DNA of 64,000 nucleotides from contig JAEMBT020000001.1 in the NCBI GenBank assembly GCA_018873245.2, positions 7,444,220 through 7,508,219 on the forward strand, given 5' to 3'. How positions within the stretch are numbered: the first letter of the stretch is position 1; every line of letters starts with the position of its first letter. Positions 44,563-56,103 of this stretch are shown piece by piece. The position numbers were made by a program, and so were the translations under genes. This stretch comes from Archegozetes longisetosus (lineage: Eukaryota > Arthropoda > Arachnida > Sarcoptiformes > Trhypochthoniidae). Under the pieces are notes generated by a model. The model made no database searches. It was not told the origin of the DNA and was given only the letters and a program-made list of their open reading frames with translations.

Positions 44563-47081
44563 ATCATCTTCAGGGGATCGACTTCCATGATATTGGTACT
44601 CTTTTGGTATACACTCTAAACCCATTTAAGAAAACAGAACTAGTCTCGTCTATTTTGCATGACTCGAGTTTAATTAGATTCGAGGGGCAATCAAAAGGAG
44701 AGATCTCGTACTAAACCTCGAAAATTTTGTCATCTACTACTGCACTTTCTATTAACATAAGTAACCTGTACTTTGTCAGCAAAATTCTTGAGATCATGTT
44801 TGAAATAACAGGCATTAGTTTTGGTATAGTGTCCCGTAGAATCTAAAATCTGTGAGTTCATTTACAATTGAGTGATGGTATGCAATAACCAGTCATCTCT
44901 TGATCGGTATTGCATTTTTAAAAGGCCCAAATATATTGATACGAACGACGCCTTCCGAAAAAATAAATTACTTATTACTTTAGAATATTACTTAAACTCA
45001 TTCAATATATATTCAATTTTAGTTGTTTTGTATAATTTATTGTTAATTTTATTATTTTCTCTCAAAGTTTAATGTTTTGTTTCATTGAAATCTTTGTTTA
45101 CTTGATAAATTTTAATTTAGGTAAAAAATCTTATTTAATATATGTCGTGCTTTATGTCTCTACCCTTTAATAGTATTAGAAAGTCTTTTTCATATGAAAT
45201 ACTGATCAGGAGATGACTGGTTATTGCATACCATTACTTAATTGTATCTGTAAAGTCTTAAGTATTCGTTTAATTCACAACTGATTTTGCTCGCCTTATC
45301 ATAACTTCTTGTTTTTGCTTAACTTTTCTAAATCTGTAGCAGCATGAGAACTTTGAACCGTAGACGTAGAGAAGACGCATAAGTAGCTCTGAAGATTAGA
45401 TAATAGTAATGGTGCAGAAGCCAAGTGGACGGGGTTGTACACATATTATATATATGGTTAAACTCCACCGACTGATTAAAATTGATAACCCATCACCATG
45501 GGGCCACGTCCCTTTCCAAAAATTTTCACATAACTTAATAATGGGTAGGTGAGAGTTTACGTGCTTGGCTCAATAGACTCAGAATTGAATGTTATATAAG
45601 GGAATATACGTGGACTATCCCCACCTACATGCCAGTTTTTTAATTTTCAAAACCTGCTAGTTTTCCTTATTTATTAGTTAGATTATTGCAATGGTTCAGG
45701 CAATATGCGAAGGACTATAGTCACATAATATATATTGTTGAACCTAAATACAAGTTATGCTCAGTCCAAGCTTCACTTTTGAAGCCGCACCCACTTTTTG
45801 AGAATTGCTTATATCTCCAGAACGAGTAGGCGCAGTTTTGTAAGAACGAGTTCTTTCGACTACTTATTGCATTTAATGTGAAGATGAAGTACCACATTTG
45901 CGTTTGTTGTACTATAAAATACGATGAAGAGGCGAAGGAATCCACTTTTGCAAACCTACGCTTATTCGTTTCAGAGATTCGTTAATTTTCGGCTGATCAA
46001 TATTTGAGCAACTATGTCGATTAAGTCATGAAGTGTCGTTCTTTGAAATTGTCGAACTTTTGTATTGCATAGCATTTGTGGCATTTAACAAGTGAACTCG
46101 CAATATTATCGAAAAATATTCTCTTATACTTTCCTAAACTTTGCTACTTCCTAAAACGAGGTAATAATTAAGTATAAAGTCATTTGACTTACGATTTTAC
46201 TTTATTTTGTACATAGTTTGTTCTAAAACTAATTTTGATATTAGTTACTTGTTAGTCAAGTTTTTGTCCTTAAATCCAAATGAATTATCACATGTATCAA
46301 CTTGTCGAATTGTCACAATTTCATTCTTTTTAAATGAGTGTTCGAATCAAGAGATTTTTAATGAACAATAAATTATATTTTAATAAAATAAAATTCAAAA
46401 TAAAATACCATTTTACTCCATAATTAATGATTAATAAAAGAATCATTTCCTGATTAAAGTGAACTCGTTAAAAATTGAATTGTCACAAAATTTAATCAGT
46501 TCGAATAAGAATATTATATTATAAATGTAACTGATGCAAATTAAGACAAACGACAGATTCGTTTAGATTCGAAAGCATGCGGTCGAGTACTTCGCCAAAA
46601 ACTATGTGAAAATAAAACACTAGTTCTAATAATTCTTTCTATGTTTATTATCGATATGAATCTTGAAACTTGAGAAACGTTAAGGTATTAATCAGAGGAT
46701 AGTTTGAAAGTCATTACCCTCGAGCTAGACTTGAGAGTTTGGGTATGCTATAGAATAAGCCCGCCTCAAGATCGTCATGAAATAGGGTCCATATCTGATG
46801 GTTCCGAATATCAGAAATTAGTGCTTCCGGAGTTACGGACAATCGAAAATATAAAATCAGATTGAAGTCTATGAAAAAATACCTCAGTATTCCTTCAACC
46901 ACTGTATCTTCGACTAGAATCTTCTAGACTTCTTGTAATCTCATTTCAAAAAAGAACGTTCGGCTTTGAATGTGAATTTAGACTAAATGCTAATTTCTCT
47001 CAATAAAAATGATAAGCGATTCAATGAAAAATGATTTTGAACAGACATCAAATTATTTTCATGATATTCCAATAATAAATC
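44563..47081. other. Left-arm-only segment of the palindrome (2.5 kb)
   Basis: This sequence has no counterpart on the right arm. It is bracketed by related direct repeats, GTATCTGTTACAAGTGC at 44546 and GTATCTGTTACAAATTACAA at 47082. It contains the MITE at 44865-45244 and otherwise no recognisable gene; frames at 44523, 44872, 45721 and 46714 are unsupported. It is either an insertion on the left or a deletion between the repeats on the right. Confidence 0.6.
44865..45244. repeat. MITE-like element with 45-bp inverted ends
   Basis: The left end CAATTGAGTGATGGTATGCA continues ATAACCAGTCATCTC; its inverted copy is at the right end, GAGATGACTGGTTATTGCAT onward to CTTAATTG. 380 bases, non-coding, superfamily not assigned. 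Confidence 0.75.
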
Positions 47082-47152
47082 TGTATCTGTTACAAATTAC
47101 AAGTGCGAGACTTATCATACCTTTTATTTGCATTTTGTATACTCATGCAAAC

Positions 47153-47315
47153 ATTTCATAGAGATATGGTGTGAGAATATCAAATATAGCAGTGATCTGT
47201 GATCCTAACCACATTCTCACTAAATAATCAAAAGTAACGATAAATGAGATTAAAATACTGGTAAGTGCTCGACGATTTCATCCGGTAATACGTAGTAAGT
47301 TACTGATAACTCACT
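47153..47315 (-). pseudogene. DEG/ENaC channel C-terminal relic, left arm
   Basis: Minus-strand counterpart of the relic at 63446-63618, with the same decayed blocks (LPDE.VEHLP region, then MWLG...TAI.DI.TSYLYE). Stops and a frameshift separate the blocks. Confidence 0.65.
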
Positions 47316-47380
47316 TCTCAAGTCAAAAGTACGGTACATTTTTATATGTTTAAGAACAGTAAAATTCATATAAAATATCT

Positions 47381-47956
47381 GGGTCAATCCGGGCTAATGG
47401 GTCTGAAGGGAGTTCCCAACCCCATACCTCCAAGTGTGATATATCATTAGATTCAGTTTGTCGAGCTAAACATCTTGATACCACATTTGACCACTTTTGG
47501 CCAACTCCCGATGGGATCGACTTGCCCCACCGAGTGGTATATCATTAGATTCAGGATATCGAACTGAACATTTTGATATCTCACTTGATCAATTATCACT
47601 AGTAGTTCTCGAGGTATCCATCTGTGTTTGGTTTAGTATCTCGTAATGGATAAACTTGGATTTAGTGTCATGATCTAAACAAGTCCAATATATACCAAGG
47701 GAGAATAGGTTAGGTTAGAAGGCGATCTAACCTATTATACTTTAGTTTAAATCGGTTTGGCCAGGGTAAAACTTGTAAAGCCAGATTTATCCAATTTCGA
47801 GGGGGTTAAGTCTGGCTAGCCAGAAGTGATCAGGTTCGGGTTGGTAGTGGTTAAATGTGGCATTAAAACGTTCAGCTCGAGGGATTGAATCCAATGCTGT
47901 ATCACACAATGGGTGGGATTGAAAACTCCTTTAGACCCATTCACCTGCATTCACAA
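47381..47956. mobile_element. Merlin-like MITE, left arm
   Basis: 576 bases with ends GGGTCAATCCGGGCTAATGG and, inverted at the right, TTGTGAATGCAGGTGAATGG, both going on GTCT. These match the ends of the full Merlin element at 12130-19441. The GTGTGATA(T/C)ATCATT.GATTC subterminal motif is also shared. The flanks AAATATCT and GGATATCT suggest a diverged 8-base duplication. It is non-coding and presumably mobilised by a Merlin transposase. Confidence 0.75.
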
Positions 47957-48816
47957 GGATATCTTAATAAACTAATGCATTTGCGTTACTCTCCTGTAGA
48001 CATTTTAAATTATTAACCTAATAATTTCTTAATGAGGGTATTTTAGATAGCAAAATCATTAAAAATAATTTTAATTCACTCAAAAGATTTCATCATCAGT
48101 CAAAACGAAATTTTCAATATAAAAATTATAAGACTCATACTCAAAAAACCATTAATTTCAACTGAATTTTTCTATTTAAAATAAAATATTCGTCAGCTAA
48201 TAAATATTAAAAAAGATCAAATCTGAAATAAAAATGGATTTTGAGTATTTAAATTGTTGATTTATTGATAATTTTCATTAAACTTATTATTTTTTAGATA
48301 TGACGTTTTGAATGAAGTAATGAACTTGTTTGTTTGAAAGTTGATGAAGTTTTGAAATTATCTTATCTTCATAAGCAATGCAATAAAAATCACGAGTATT
48401 TCATATGAACAACAAACTAGATGTAACGAATTAATTACGTATTTCTGTTTAAGCAAATTCAAATTCATAATTGTTTAAAGATCATTCGACATATATATTT
48501 GAAGATATTTAAGAATCACATCCCGAAAAAATATATATTTATATAAAAATTTGCAAAGTATAGTATTAGTTTGGAAAGAAACTAATGCTCGCCATTTACA
48601 TCAGGGTTTTGAACCCCTTAAGCTCCTTAAATAATTGATAAAAATTAAGTTTGCACGTCTTAGGCGGAAAAGTATCATTCAACTCTTATTTAATTAAAAC
48701 TTAAAAACAATTAAGTCTTTAATGATGGTGGAAAAGGACAAACTCATTTGTCATATAATGTTATATGAGTTCCGAAAAACGGGCTATAACTTCATTTATT
48801 GTTTCAATTCTCCCGG
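47957..48816. other. Palindrome arm, non-genic
   Basis: AT-rich sequence mirrored at about 61943-62803; no gene seen. Confidence 0.5.
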
Positions 48817-49628
48817 AGTTCTTGGTAATGGGTGCCTTTTGGGGGGCACTTACTTATGATTATATATTCTTATAGAAATCGTCAAGCTGGTTCAGAATAT
48901 GTGTATGACCCAAGGTTAAAAAGGTCATCTTCAAGACCATTTCGAGGTCAAATCTCCAAAAGTGATATTAATCGATAGATGGTGCCTTTTAAGGGCACAT
49001 ACTTTTAATGATCGATCCTAATAGTACTCGATGTGAGGAGTCTAACGGTATATCACATGCCATGTTTTATCCCTAAATCACGTGAAAATTTTGGTTTTTT
49101 TATATATCAAGGCACCCACCTGACCACCCCAGACACCCACACTCCATTCATCCTTCTCTCAAAGTACCTAATGGCAACTTGTTTAAACTAACCACGAACC
49201 CGATTTAACCTAAGCTGAAGGTAGCTTTAGATCGCTTCGCGTTCCTCGCTTCGCGACCTGACGCAATTTTCACTTAGGTTAAATCACGCACGTGGATACT
49301 TTATTTTATAGAGAATTATCTTATATCGAATTTCGGAGGGGATACCTAGCGATAGAACTATTTTTGAGTTTTTAGAATATTTCATTTTCACGTAATTTAT
49401 GGATAGAATATGGGCATGTAATACTACATCGAGTACTATTAGGATCGAATATCAAAAGTATGTGCCCTTAAAAGGCACCATCTACCGATTAATGTCATTT
49501 GTAGATTTAACCTTGAAATGACCTTGTTGACCTTGGGTCATATGCATTTTATGAACCAGCTTAACGAGTTCTACAAGAATATATCACGATAAGTAGGTGA
49601 GCCCAAAAGGCACCATCTACTGAGTTCT
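48817..49628. repeat. Fold-back element with repeated subunits, left arm
   Basis: 812 bases with long inverted ends of about 250 bases. Each end contains the TGGTGCCTTTT motif twice (AGATGGTGCCTTTTGGG-like and AGATGGTGCCTTTTAAGGG). The centre holds a CACC-rich tract and a nested 84-base element. It is mirrored at 61131-61942. Confidence 0.75.
49202..49285. repeat. 84-bp nested mini-element, left arm
   Basis: Perfect 13-base inverted ends GATTTAACCTAAG/CTTAGGTTAAATC around a G+C-richer core with two CGCTTCGCG repeats. It sits in the fold-back element and is mirrored at 61476-61559. Confidence 0.65.
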
Positions 49629-49730
49629 TTAGGGATGGGATCGAAAGTTAGTCACAAAGCGTGATCAGGTCGTTGAAAATGAAGGTCAATATATAATTGA
49701 CCAAATACCTGTATTCATTAAAATTTTAAT

Positions 49731-49963
49731 ATCGTAAGTTGCATATTAAGCCATTTCTTTATTAGACTATTTCTGTAATAAGCTGTGAATGCTAAGCATG
49801 CACCAGAAATCGATTTCCCTATTAAATCGTATTTTTATAAATAAGAAAACAATTTAATTGGAAAACGGCTTAATACAGTAGCGCAATTTGATGCAAGCGC
49901 AGAAGTCACGGCTTAATAAAGATACGGTCTAATAAGGAAATGACTTAATATGCAAGTTACGAT
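49731..49963. repeat. Inverted-repeat MITE-like element, left arm
   Basis: 233 bases; ends ATCGTAAGTTGCATATTAAG and, as reverse complement of the right end, ATCGTAACTTGCATATTAAG, continuing (C/T)CATTTC(T/C)TTATTAGA. It is non-coding and mirrored at about 60796-61028. Confidence 0.75.
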
Positions 49964-51149
49964 GTATTTGAAATTTTATTAACAGCGGGCAATAATTTCT
50001 TTCCAAACCAATAATTAAAATTTAATAATTCCTGTTTAAATATAGAGGAGTTTATATCTTCGTGATTACTGCTGAATGATCTAATACTCTTGTTGACTGA
50101 ACAACTTAATACTATTGTCCTTAGGAAGTAATACAGAGGTATAAGCTTATGAAACTTTGAAGCTGTGATTTCTATTTGAGTATTTGTATTCAACTGAAAT
50201 CGTGATTAACTGAACTTTATTTATTGAAGAATTTGTTAAATTTAGAAAATTTACTGAGACGAAATTTTCAGGAGAATCATATAATAAATTATATTAAGAT
50301 ATATTATAAAAGATTATCCCAAGCTATTATGATATTAAATTTATTAAATCAGTTCTGTGAGACGTAACTAATTGATCGTAGATTTGCATAAAACCTTTTA
50401 AAAATAAAATTCAATTACTTCTCACTTTGCATAAAAATACTTAGCAACATATGTTTAATTTCGCTTGAAACTTTCCAATATTAACATTTAACCATTTATG
50501 GCGTGATTAATTTATTGCACTATTTTTCTTGAAACGGCTGAAATAAGTTCCACAAAATTAAAGATAAAAAATACACAACTTATGTGCAATCATCCCAAAG
50601 TCAAGTGCTGGTAGCCAGGCCCCAGAGCACTTATCGATTATAGTTAGAAAGTAAGTATTCGCTTTTAACCTGTATCTGATAACTAAGAGCCAATCCTAGC
50701 GTACTTCCTCAAAATTGAATTGACAACGACACAATTATAATTCTAGCCATTTTTATGTTTAAAAATAACTCTAACGTAAATTGAGTTCAAATCGAAGCAA
50801 AACTAGTTAAATTTGAGCAAAATTACATTTCAAAACAAAACACAAACAACGTCATTGCAGAATTATATTGCTTCTTATAATAATTTCATTAATTAAGTTT
50901 TAGTATTAAATTCAGCAAAATAAATCGATTTATCTGTCCATCGTTAAGAAATTATATCGAGAAGAAAAATCAACTATTTTATTGAATAATTACGATAAAA
51001 AAAACAAAAGCTACATTTAAAATCATATTCGATGAAATAAATTTTGATATTATATAGATGATAAATTTGTGAGAAAAAATTCAAAATAAATTCTTCAATT
51101 ATTTCTTCGTATTCTTCCATTCGATTTATTCAAACAGATTCTGTTGACA
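49964..51149. other. 3' flank of the outer left cysteine-rich gene copy
   Basis: Non-coding by comparison of duplicates (mirrored on the right arm, and diverged but related to about 54030-54706). Substitutions do not favour third codon positions, which argues against the frame at 49957-50193. Confidence 0.5.
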
Positions 51150-51439
51150 CTAGTCAATAAGAACTCGGTTGATACAACAAAAGCGAGGTCTCGGACAATA
51201 ATATTGATAACCGATGATAGGTGGGAAATAGATGTTTACATCTAATCCACTACAGGTCTGGTTCGGAAGCAAACATTGTCCAACTTGATAAGGACATGGT
51301 GATACTGCTGCGCCTCTAACTTCATCTAATGGAACAAATGTTTGTTCTATTAATGTCTATATCTGAAATAATAAACTTACAGTAAGAGATGAAGGCGAAT
51401 ATGAAGAAAATCAAAACAAAAGCTTAATGCAGTCTTCAT
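51150..51439 (-). pseudogene. Small secreted six-cysteine protein, outer left copy, frameshifted
   Basis: Exon 1 is 51439-51381, the intron 51380-51326 (GT-AG) and exon 2 51325-51150. Exon 2 is intact, with all six cysteines in the family spacing. Exon 1 is 59 bases where the middle copies have 58: one extra base in the signal-peptide coding run moves the frame, so reading from its ATG meets a stop at once in exon 2. The neighbouring frame has a stop upstream, so no alternative start rescues it. The mirrored copy at 59354-59643 has the same lesion. Confidence 0.75.
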
Positions 51440-51541
51440 CTTCGTTTTGTTGCGAAGTATGGTACGGTTTTATGATATCTCTATAAATTCTATTTAAAGA
51501 ACTCAAATTCGAGTAGTATGAAACGGATTTTTGTGACGCTG

Positions 51542-51551
51542 TTTTTATATA
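51542..51551 (-). promoter_or_regulatory. TATA-like motif, outer left copy
   Basis: TATATAAAAA on the minus strand about 105 bases before the ATG; the same position and context as in the other copies of this type. Confidence 0.55.
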
Positions 51552-53105
51552 AAATCTGACCCCTCATAAACCTTGTGATCTAATTCACTTCTAAATAATA
51601 TGACGTCATGACTTTTCTCGGTAAATAATAAAATCACATGTGCTCTGTAATGTTTAATCTTACAATATTGATTACGCTTAATTTCATCTAAGTTTGAAAG
51701 CTCAATTATCATAAATTAAGGTGCAATAATATTCTGTAAGACGTTAAAAGTATGCTGCAATATTTACATTTGCAATAATTTATAAACAATTTACTACTCG
51801 ATATGTGATTTAATAAGAACATGTTAGGCTTGGTTTCAATAAACTGGATAAGATAAGTCCAAATTCTACGATGGTATTACATATTTATTGCTTTATCGTT
51901 ATTCTCTTTTAAAATTCATTCTAAATTAAACTGAAAATCGTTATTAAATAAAATTTTCCAACTATAACTTGAACTATGTTTGAAATTTCATATACACTAC
52001 TGAGTTTTAAGAAGATGAGTTTCTGATCGTACAGTGGCTTCATTGATTGTATTAATATAATGTATATACTTCCCTCTTTTTCCTATTTGAAACAATATTT
52101 TAAAAATCATTGTTGTTAATCTACCTCATGTTATCGATGGAGAAAAGAAAGTGCACATCATGCCGTCGAGTTTCAAAATTTGATGTTTTAGTTTCCAGAT
52201 TCTAATCAGTAAACTTTTCTAAGTTTAAAAACTCTAAACTTTTTTTAGTTATTCTAGGAACTTAAGTGCTTTCCAATAAAAATATGATTTACTTAGCAAT
52301 AAAAGGGATAATTAACATATGCCAACATTATTATTCAAAATGTAATATCCTCTTATAAATTATTGCAAGGTGCAAATATAACATTAATAAAGATGACATT
52401 ATATAGATTATCGCACTGGAATCTATAATTCGGTTTAACATTCAATAGTGGATACAATAGAGATGCGCAAAATTTAATAGTTCTGACCCCAAAGCTCATC
52501 GGCGAGATTATTATTAGTTTGCACTGCTCTTATCGGCTCGTCATACTAAAAGTAAATTCGATATCTGAAATTCGTCGTTTATCACTCCAAACGAACTTCA
52601 TATTTTTAATTAAATTGTATATTAAATTAAGTTTGAAGGATACAAAATACAATCTAATTGCTAAATGGACTACCTTTACATGGTTTAAAAATTTAATTAA
52701 ATTTGGAGAATGAAAAATTATCTAGTTATATGTAAATATACATTAAATTATAAACAATGCTCTAATCGTAAATTCAGAAGAGTTTGAAAAATTTTACAAG
52801 ATTGTGTTTGATATATAAGCGACGTCGATCTTAAACTAGCTCGTGCTCATCACTATTCAATAATTTGAGAATGGATTAGATATAGCATATATATGATGTT
52901 TTTTAAGAAAATAGCTAATGAAATCATATTATTTCAACGAAGAAAATTATTCACCATATATATGATTTGAAGGGGAACGCCTATTTGTCAGATAATGTAT
53001 GAAACTATGGTTTTAATAATCATTCTCACATTAGTTAAATTTTAGTTCTACAATAGTCTAGATCGACACAACTGGAAACTTTTATTAACTATTTTTAAGT
53101 GAAGA
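51552..53105. other. Palindrome arm between gene copies
   Basis: AT-rich sequence mirrored at about 57693-59243. A TATATAAG motif at 52812 could serve the middle gene, although it lies nearly 300 bases before the ATG. The frame at 52519-52713 has no support. Confidence 0.45.
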
Positions 53106-53401
53106 ATGAAGAATAAATTAAATCTTTATTTCATCTTGTATCTACTCTTGTTAATCTCGTACTGTAAGTTTGTTATTTGTTTATAATGACCCTTGTATAT
53201 ATATATATGTTTTTTCCATTAGATAAAGCTAGAGGTGAACCATCAGTACCATGTCCATATGAAGTTGGCGAATGTTTGAAGATATCTCAGAGTTGTTCTC
53301 AATTAGATGTAAACATATATATGAAACCGATTGTTGGTCGCCAATATTGGTGTCCAGAAAATTACTTTTGCTGCATAAATAGACTTCTTATACCTTATTA
53401 A
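53106..53401 (+). CDS. Small secreted six-cysteine protein, middle left copy
   Basis: Two exons, 53106-53163 and 53223-53401, with a 59-base GT-AG phase 1 intron, give 78 residues. Exon 1 encodes a hydrophobic signal peptide (LNLYFILYLLLLISY). Exon 2 encodes the mature part, starting about residue 20. Cysteines at 30, 37, 44, 63, 69 and 70 give C-X6-C-X6-C-X18-C-X5-CC, with CPYEVGEC and NYFCCINR conserved among all copies. The final CC and the GxC motif recall short clip-type disulfide domains; a defensin-like fold is another option. Function is unknown. An AATAAA follows at 53422. This copy differs in many residues from the inner type and lies in the opposite orientation to its neighbours. 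Confidence 0.85.
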
Positions 53402-54706
53402 TGGACCCGATCATTTGCTTAAATAAATATGACAAGTCTTAACGCAAAAATACTTGGATTTAATTTTGAATTTATCCTTTTAATTATTACTTCGTGATTT
53501 GAAAACTTATTATAAACTTATTTTTGAATAAATCAAATGCAACGTTTACTCGTCACTTGTAATTACTTGCAATAATAATTAAAATCTTTTCCGGGTCCCA
53601 ATTTTTTATAATAAATAGATAGAATCATGTTTTTTCGTAAAATAAAAATTATTCTGAGTTCTTTGAAAAGATACAAACTTTCTACATTATATAAGTATTT
53701 CATCTTACTTCACTTGGTTGAGCCGTGATTTCATGAGAGCAGATTTTTCAGCTCTGTCTCCCGTATGATGGCAGGATGAACTTCATTATTTTATAAATTG
53801 ACTTTTCAAATGATCTATATGTATTTTTTAACGCTGATTCCGAATATGAAATCCAAATTTTTTATATCGAATTTTTCCACTTTAAGATATTTTACTTAAC
53901 TTTAAGCGTTTACTTTAAGGACATCTGGCGGATAAAATATAAGTTATACAGAGGTGAGCCCATTGACAATTTTGATCAGGATGATGACCTGTATCAAAAT
54001 ATATTAGGAGATCACGGGTGTATGGATAGCCAGAATCCCATAGACTTATTTCATCGTTTCTTAATAATTCCTATCTAAATATACAGGTGTTACAAGTTTA
54101 TATTTTCATTATCACTATTGAATGATGTAATGCTTTTGTTGACTAAACAGCCTAATACTATTCTCCTTAAGTAGAAATGTAGAGCTACAAGCTTATGAAT
54201 TTTGAAATTGTGATTTTTATTCGAGTAGTTGTATTTAACTGAAATCGTGATTAACTAAGCTCTATTCATTGAAAAAACGCTGAATTTGGGAAATTTACTA
54301 ACACTATTTGCAGTCGTATCATATGATAAATTTTAGTAAGCGATATTACAAAAGTTTGTTACAATCTAATACAAATGACAATTTAGATTCTAAAACAAAA
54401 CACAACAATATTCTTGAAAACTTATGTTTCTTATAATTGTTCTTTGCGATAATTTCATAAAATATTAATATTAAATTTAAAAAATAAGTCAATGTTATCT
54501 GTACATCATTGGGAAACTATATCAAGAAGAAAAATTAATCATTTTATTGAATAATTACGAAAGAAGAGCAAAAGCTACATTTAGAATCATATTCGATGAA
54601 ATAAATTTTGATATTATATAGGTGATAAATTTATAAGAAATTCAAAATTAAAATTCAAATATTTTTTATTCTTATATTCTATTTATTCAAACAAATTTTG
54701 TTGACA
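53402..54706. other. Palindrome arm between gene copies
   Basis: Non-coding, mirrored at about 56104-57396. From 54030 on it is a diverged copy of 49965-51149. Confidence 0.5.
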
Positions 54707-54989
54707 CTAGTCAAGAAGAATTCGGTTTATACAACAAAAGTGAGGTCTCGGACAGAAATATTGATAGCCAACTATCGGTGGGAAATAAAGGTTTACATCT
54801 AATCCACTACAGGTCTGGTTCGGAAGCAAACATTGTCCAACTTCATAAGGACATGGTGATACTGCTGCGCCTCTAACTTCATCTAATGGAACAAATGTTT
54901 ATTCTATGATTGTTTGTCTGAAAATAAAACTTACAATTAAAAGTGAAAGCGAACAGAAAGATGAAACAAAAGCTTAATACAGTCTTCAT
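54707..54989 (-). CDS. Small secreted six-cysteine protein, inner left copy
   Basis: Exon 1 54989-54935, a 52-base intron 54934-54883, and exon 2 54882-54707; 76 residues. The signal peptide is MKT followed by a Phe/Leu-rich core, and the mature part holds six cysteines with the same spacing as the middle type. It is nearly identical to the mirrored copy at 55821-56103, with at least one visible replacement (Leu for Val in the D-V-N-x-Y segment). A TATA-like motif sits at 55090-55097, 100 bases upstream, and AATAAA follows on the minus strand at 54687-54682. Confidence 0.87.
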
Positions 54990-55089
54990 CGTTCGTTCTT
55001 TTGAGAAGTAATTCACACGATTTCAAATGACTATATATTCTAATTCAGAACTCAAACTCGATAGTATAAAACGGATTTTTATGCCACTG

Positions 55090-55097
55090 CTTTTATA
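55090..55097 (-). promoter_or_regulatory. TATA-like motif, inner left copy
   Basis: TATAAAAG on the minus strand about 100 bases before the ATG. Confidence 0.6.
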
Positions 55098-55381
55098 CAA
55101 AATCTGACCTATCGGCTTTCACCCACAAACCAGGTGAGCTTATTCACTTCTTTGAAATAATATGATGTCACGAGTTTTCGCTTTAAATAATAAAATCACA
55201 TGTCCTCTATAACGTTTAATCTTCCAACATTGATTACGGTAAATTTCATATAAGTCGAAACAGGAACAATAAATCAAGGTGCAATAATATGCTATAAGAA
55301 GTTAAAACTGTCGCTGCAATATCAACGCTTAGCAATAATTTATAAACAGATGTTACTACTCGAAATACGATTTAATAAAGA

Positions 55382-55430
55382 CATATTAGGCTTGTTTTCG
55401 ATAAGTTACATCAGATACGTTCAAATTCTG
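55382..55430. other. Palindrome spacer (49 bp)
   Basis: Unique sequence between TTTAATAAAGA and its inverse TCTTTATTAAA. It resembles the flank beyond the corresponding point of the outer gene copy (near 51830-51880: TTAGGCTTG...TTCAAATTCT), so it is the natural continuation of the left unit rather than new sequence. Confidence 0.8.
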
Positions 55431-55713
55431 TCTTTATTAAATCGTATTTCGAGTAGTAACATCTGTTTATAAATTATTGCTAAGCGTTGATATTGCAGCG
55501 ACAGTTTTAACTTCTTATAGCATATTATTGCACCTTGATTTATTGTTCCTGTTTCGACTTATATGAAATTTACCGTAATCAATGTTGGAAGATTAAACGT
55601 TATAGAGGACATGTGATTTTATTATTTAAAGCGAAAACTCGTGACATCATATTATTTCAAAGAAGTGAATAAGCTCACCTGGTTTGTGGGTGAAAGCCGA
55701 TAGGTCAGATTTT

Positions 55714-55721
55714 GTATAAAA
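55714..55721 (+). promoter_or_regulatory. TATA-like motif, inner right copy
   Basis: TATAAAAG 100 bases before the ATG at 55821. The two inner promoters face away from the palindrome centre. Confidence 0.6.
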
Positions 55722-55820
55722 GCAGTGGCATAAAAATCCGTTTTATACTATCGAGTTTGAGTTCTGAATAGAATATATAGTCATTTGAAATCGTGTGAAT
55801 TACTTCTAAAAGAACGAACG

Positions 55821-56103
55821 ATGAAGACTGTATTGAGCTTTTGTTTCATCTTTCTGTTCGCTTTCACTTTTAATTGTAAGTTTTATTTTCAGACAAACAA
55901 TCATAGAATAAACATTTGTTCCATTAGATGAAGTTAGAGGCGCAGCAGTATCACCATGTCCTTATGAAGTTGGACAATGTTTGCTTCCGAACCAGACCTG
56001 TAGTGGATTAGATGTAAACGTTTATTTCCCACCGATAGTTGGCTATCAATATTTCTGTCCGAGACCTCACTTTTGTTGTATAAACCGAATTCTTCTTGAC
56101 TAG
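55821..56103 (+). CDS. Small secreted six-cysteine protein, inner right copy
   Basis: Exon 1 55821-55875, a 52-base GT-AG intron, and exon 2 55928-56103; 76 residues. Residues 1-18 form a signal peptide (MKTVLSFCFIFLFAFTF). Cysteines are at 29, 36, 43, 62, 68 and 69. Conserved blocks are CPYEVGQC, CSGLDVN and HFCCINR. An earlier AG in the intron would give a stop, so the acceptor at 55927 is required. AATAAA lies at 56123. The protein is presumably secreted and disulfide-bonded; its role (immune, venom/saliva or structural) cannot be told from sequence. Confidence 0.88.

Larger units (their letters stand above)
47082..55381. repeat. Left arm of the giant palindrome
   Basis: 8.3 kb that is the near-exact inverted copy of 55431 to about 63660. 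The match includes genes, introns, MITEs and intergenic DNA, with scattered substitutions and small indels that shift coordinates by about 50 bases over the arm. Positions pair roughly as x with 110812 minus x. Within the arm, about 49965-51870 and 54030-55400 are themselves more diverged direct copies, so a tandem duplication came before the inverted one. Confidence 0.93.

Noticed and set aside
49957-50193. 78-codon frame present on both palindrome arms (also 60566-60802)
   Set aside because: Its presence on both arms follows from the inverted duplication. Compared with the diverged inner copy near 54050-54250, substitutions fall in all codon positions and an indel shifts the frame, so it behaves as non-coding.
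52519-52713. 64-codon frame mirrored at 58085-58279
   Set aside because: Conserved only by the palindrome; no signal peptide, domain or codon pattern.
55382-55430. Palindrome as a pure sequencing fold-back artefact
   Set aside because: Arms differ by substitutions, small indels and a 2.5-kb segment; a fold-back read error would not give these. Long-read confirmation is still needed.
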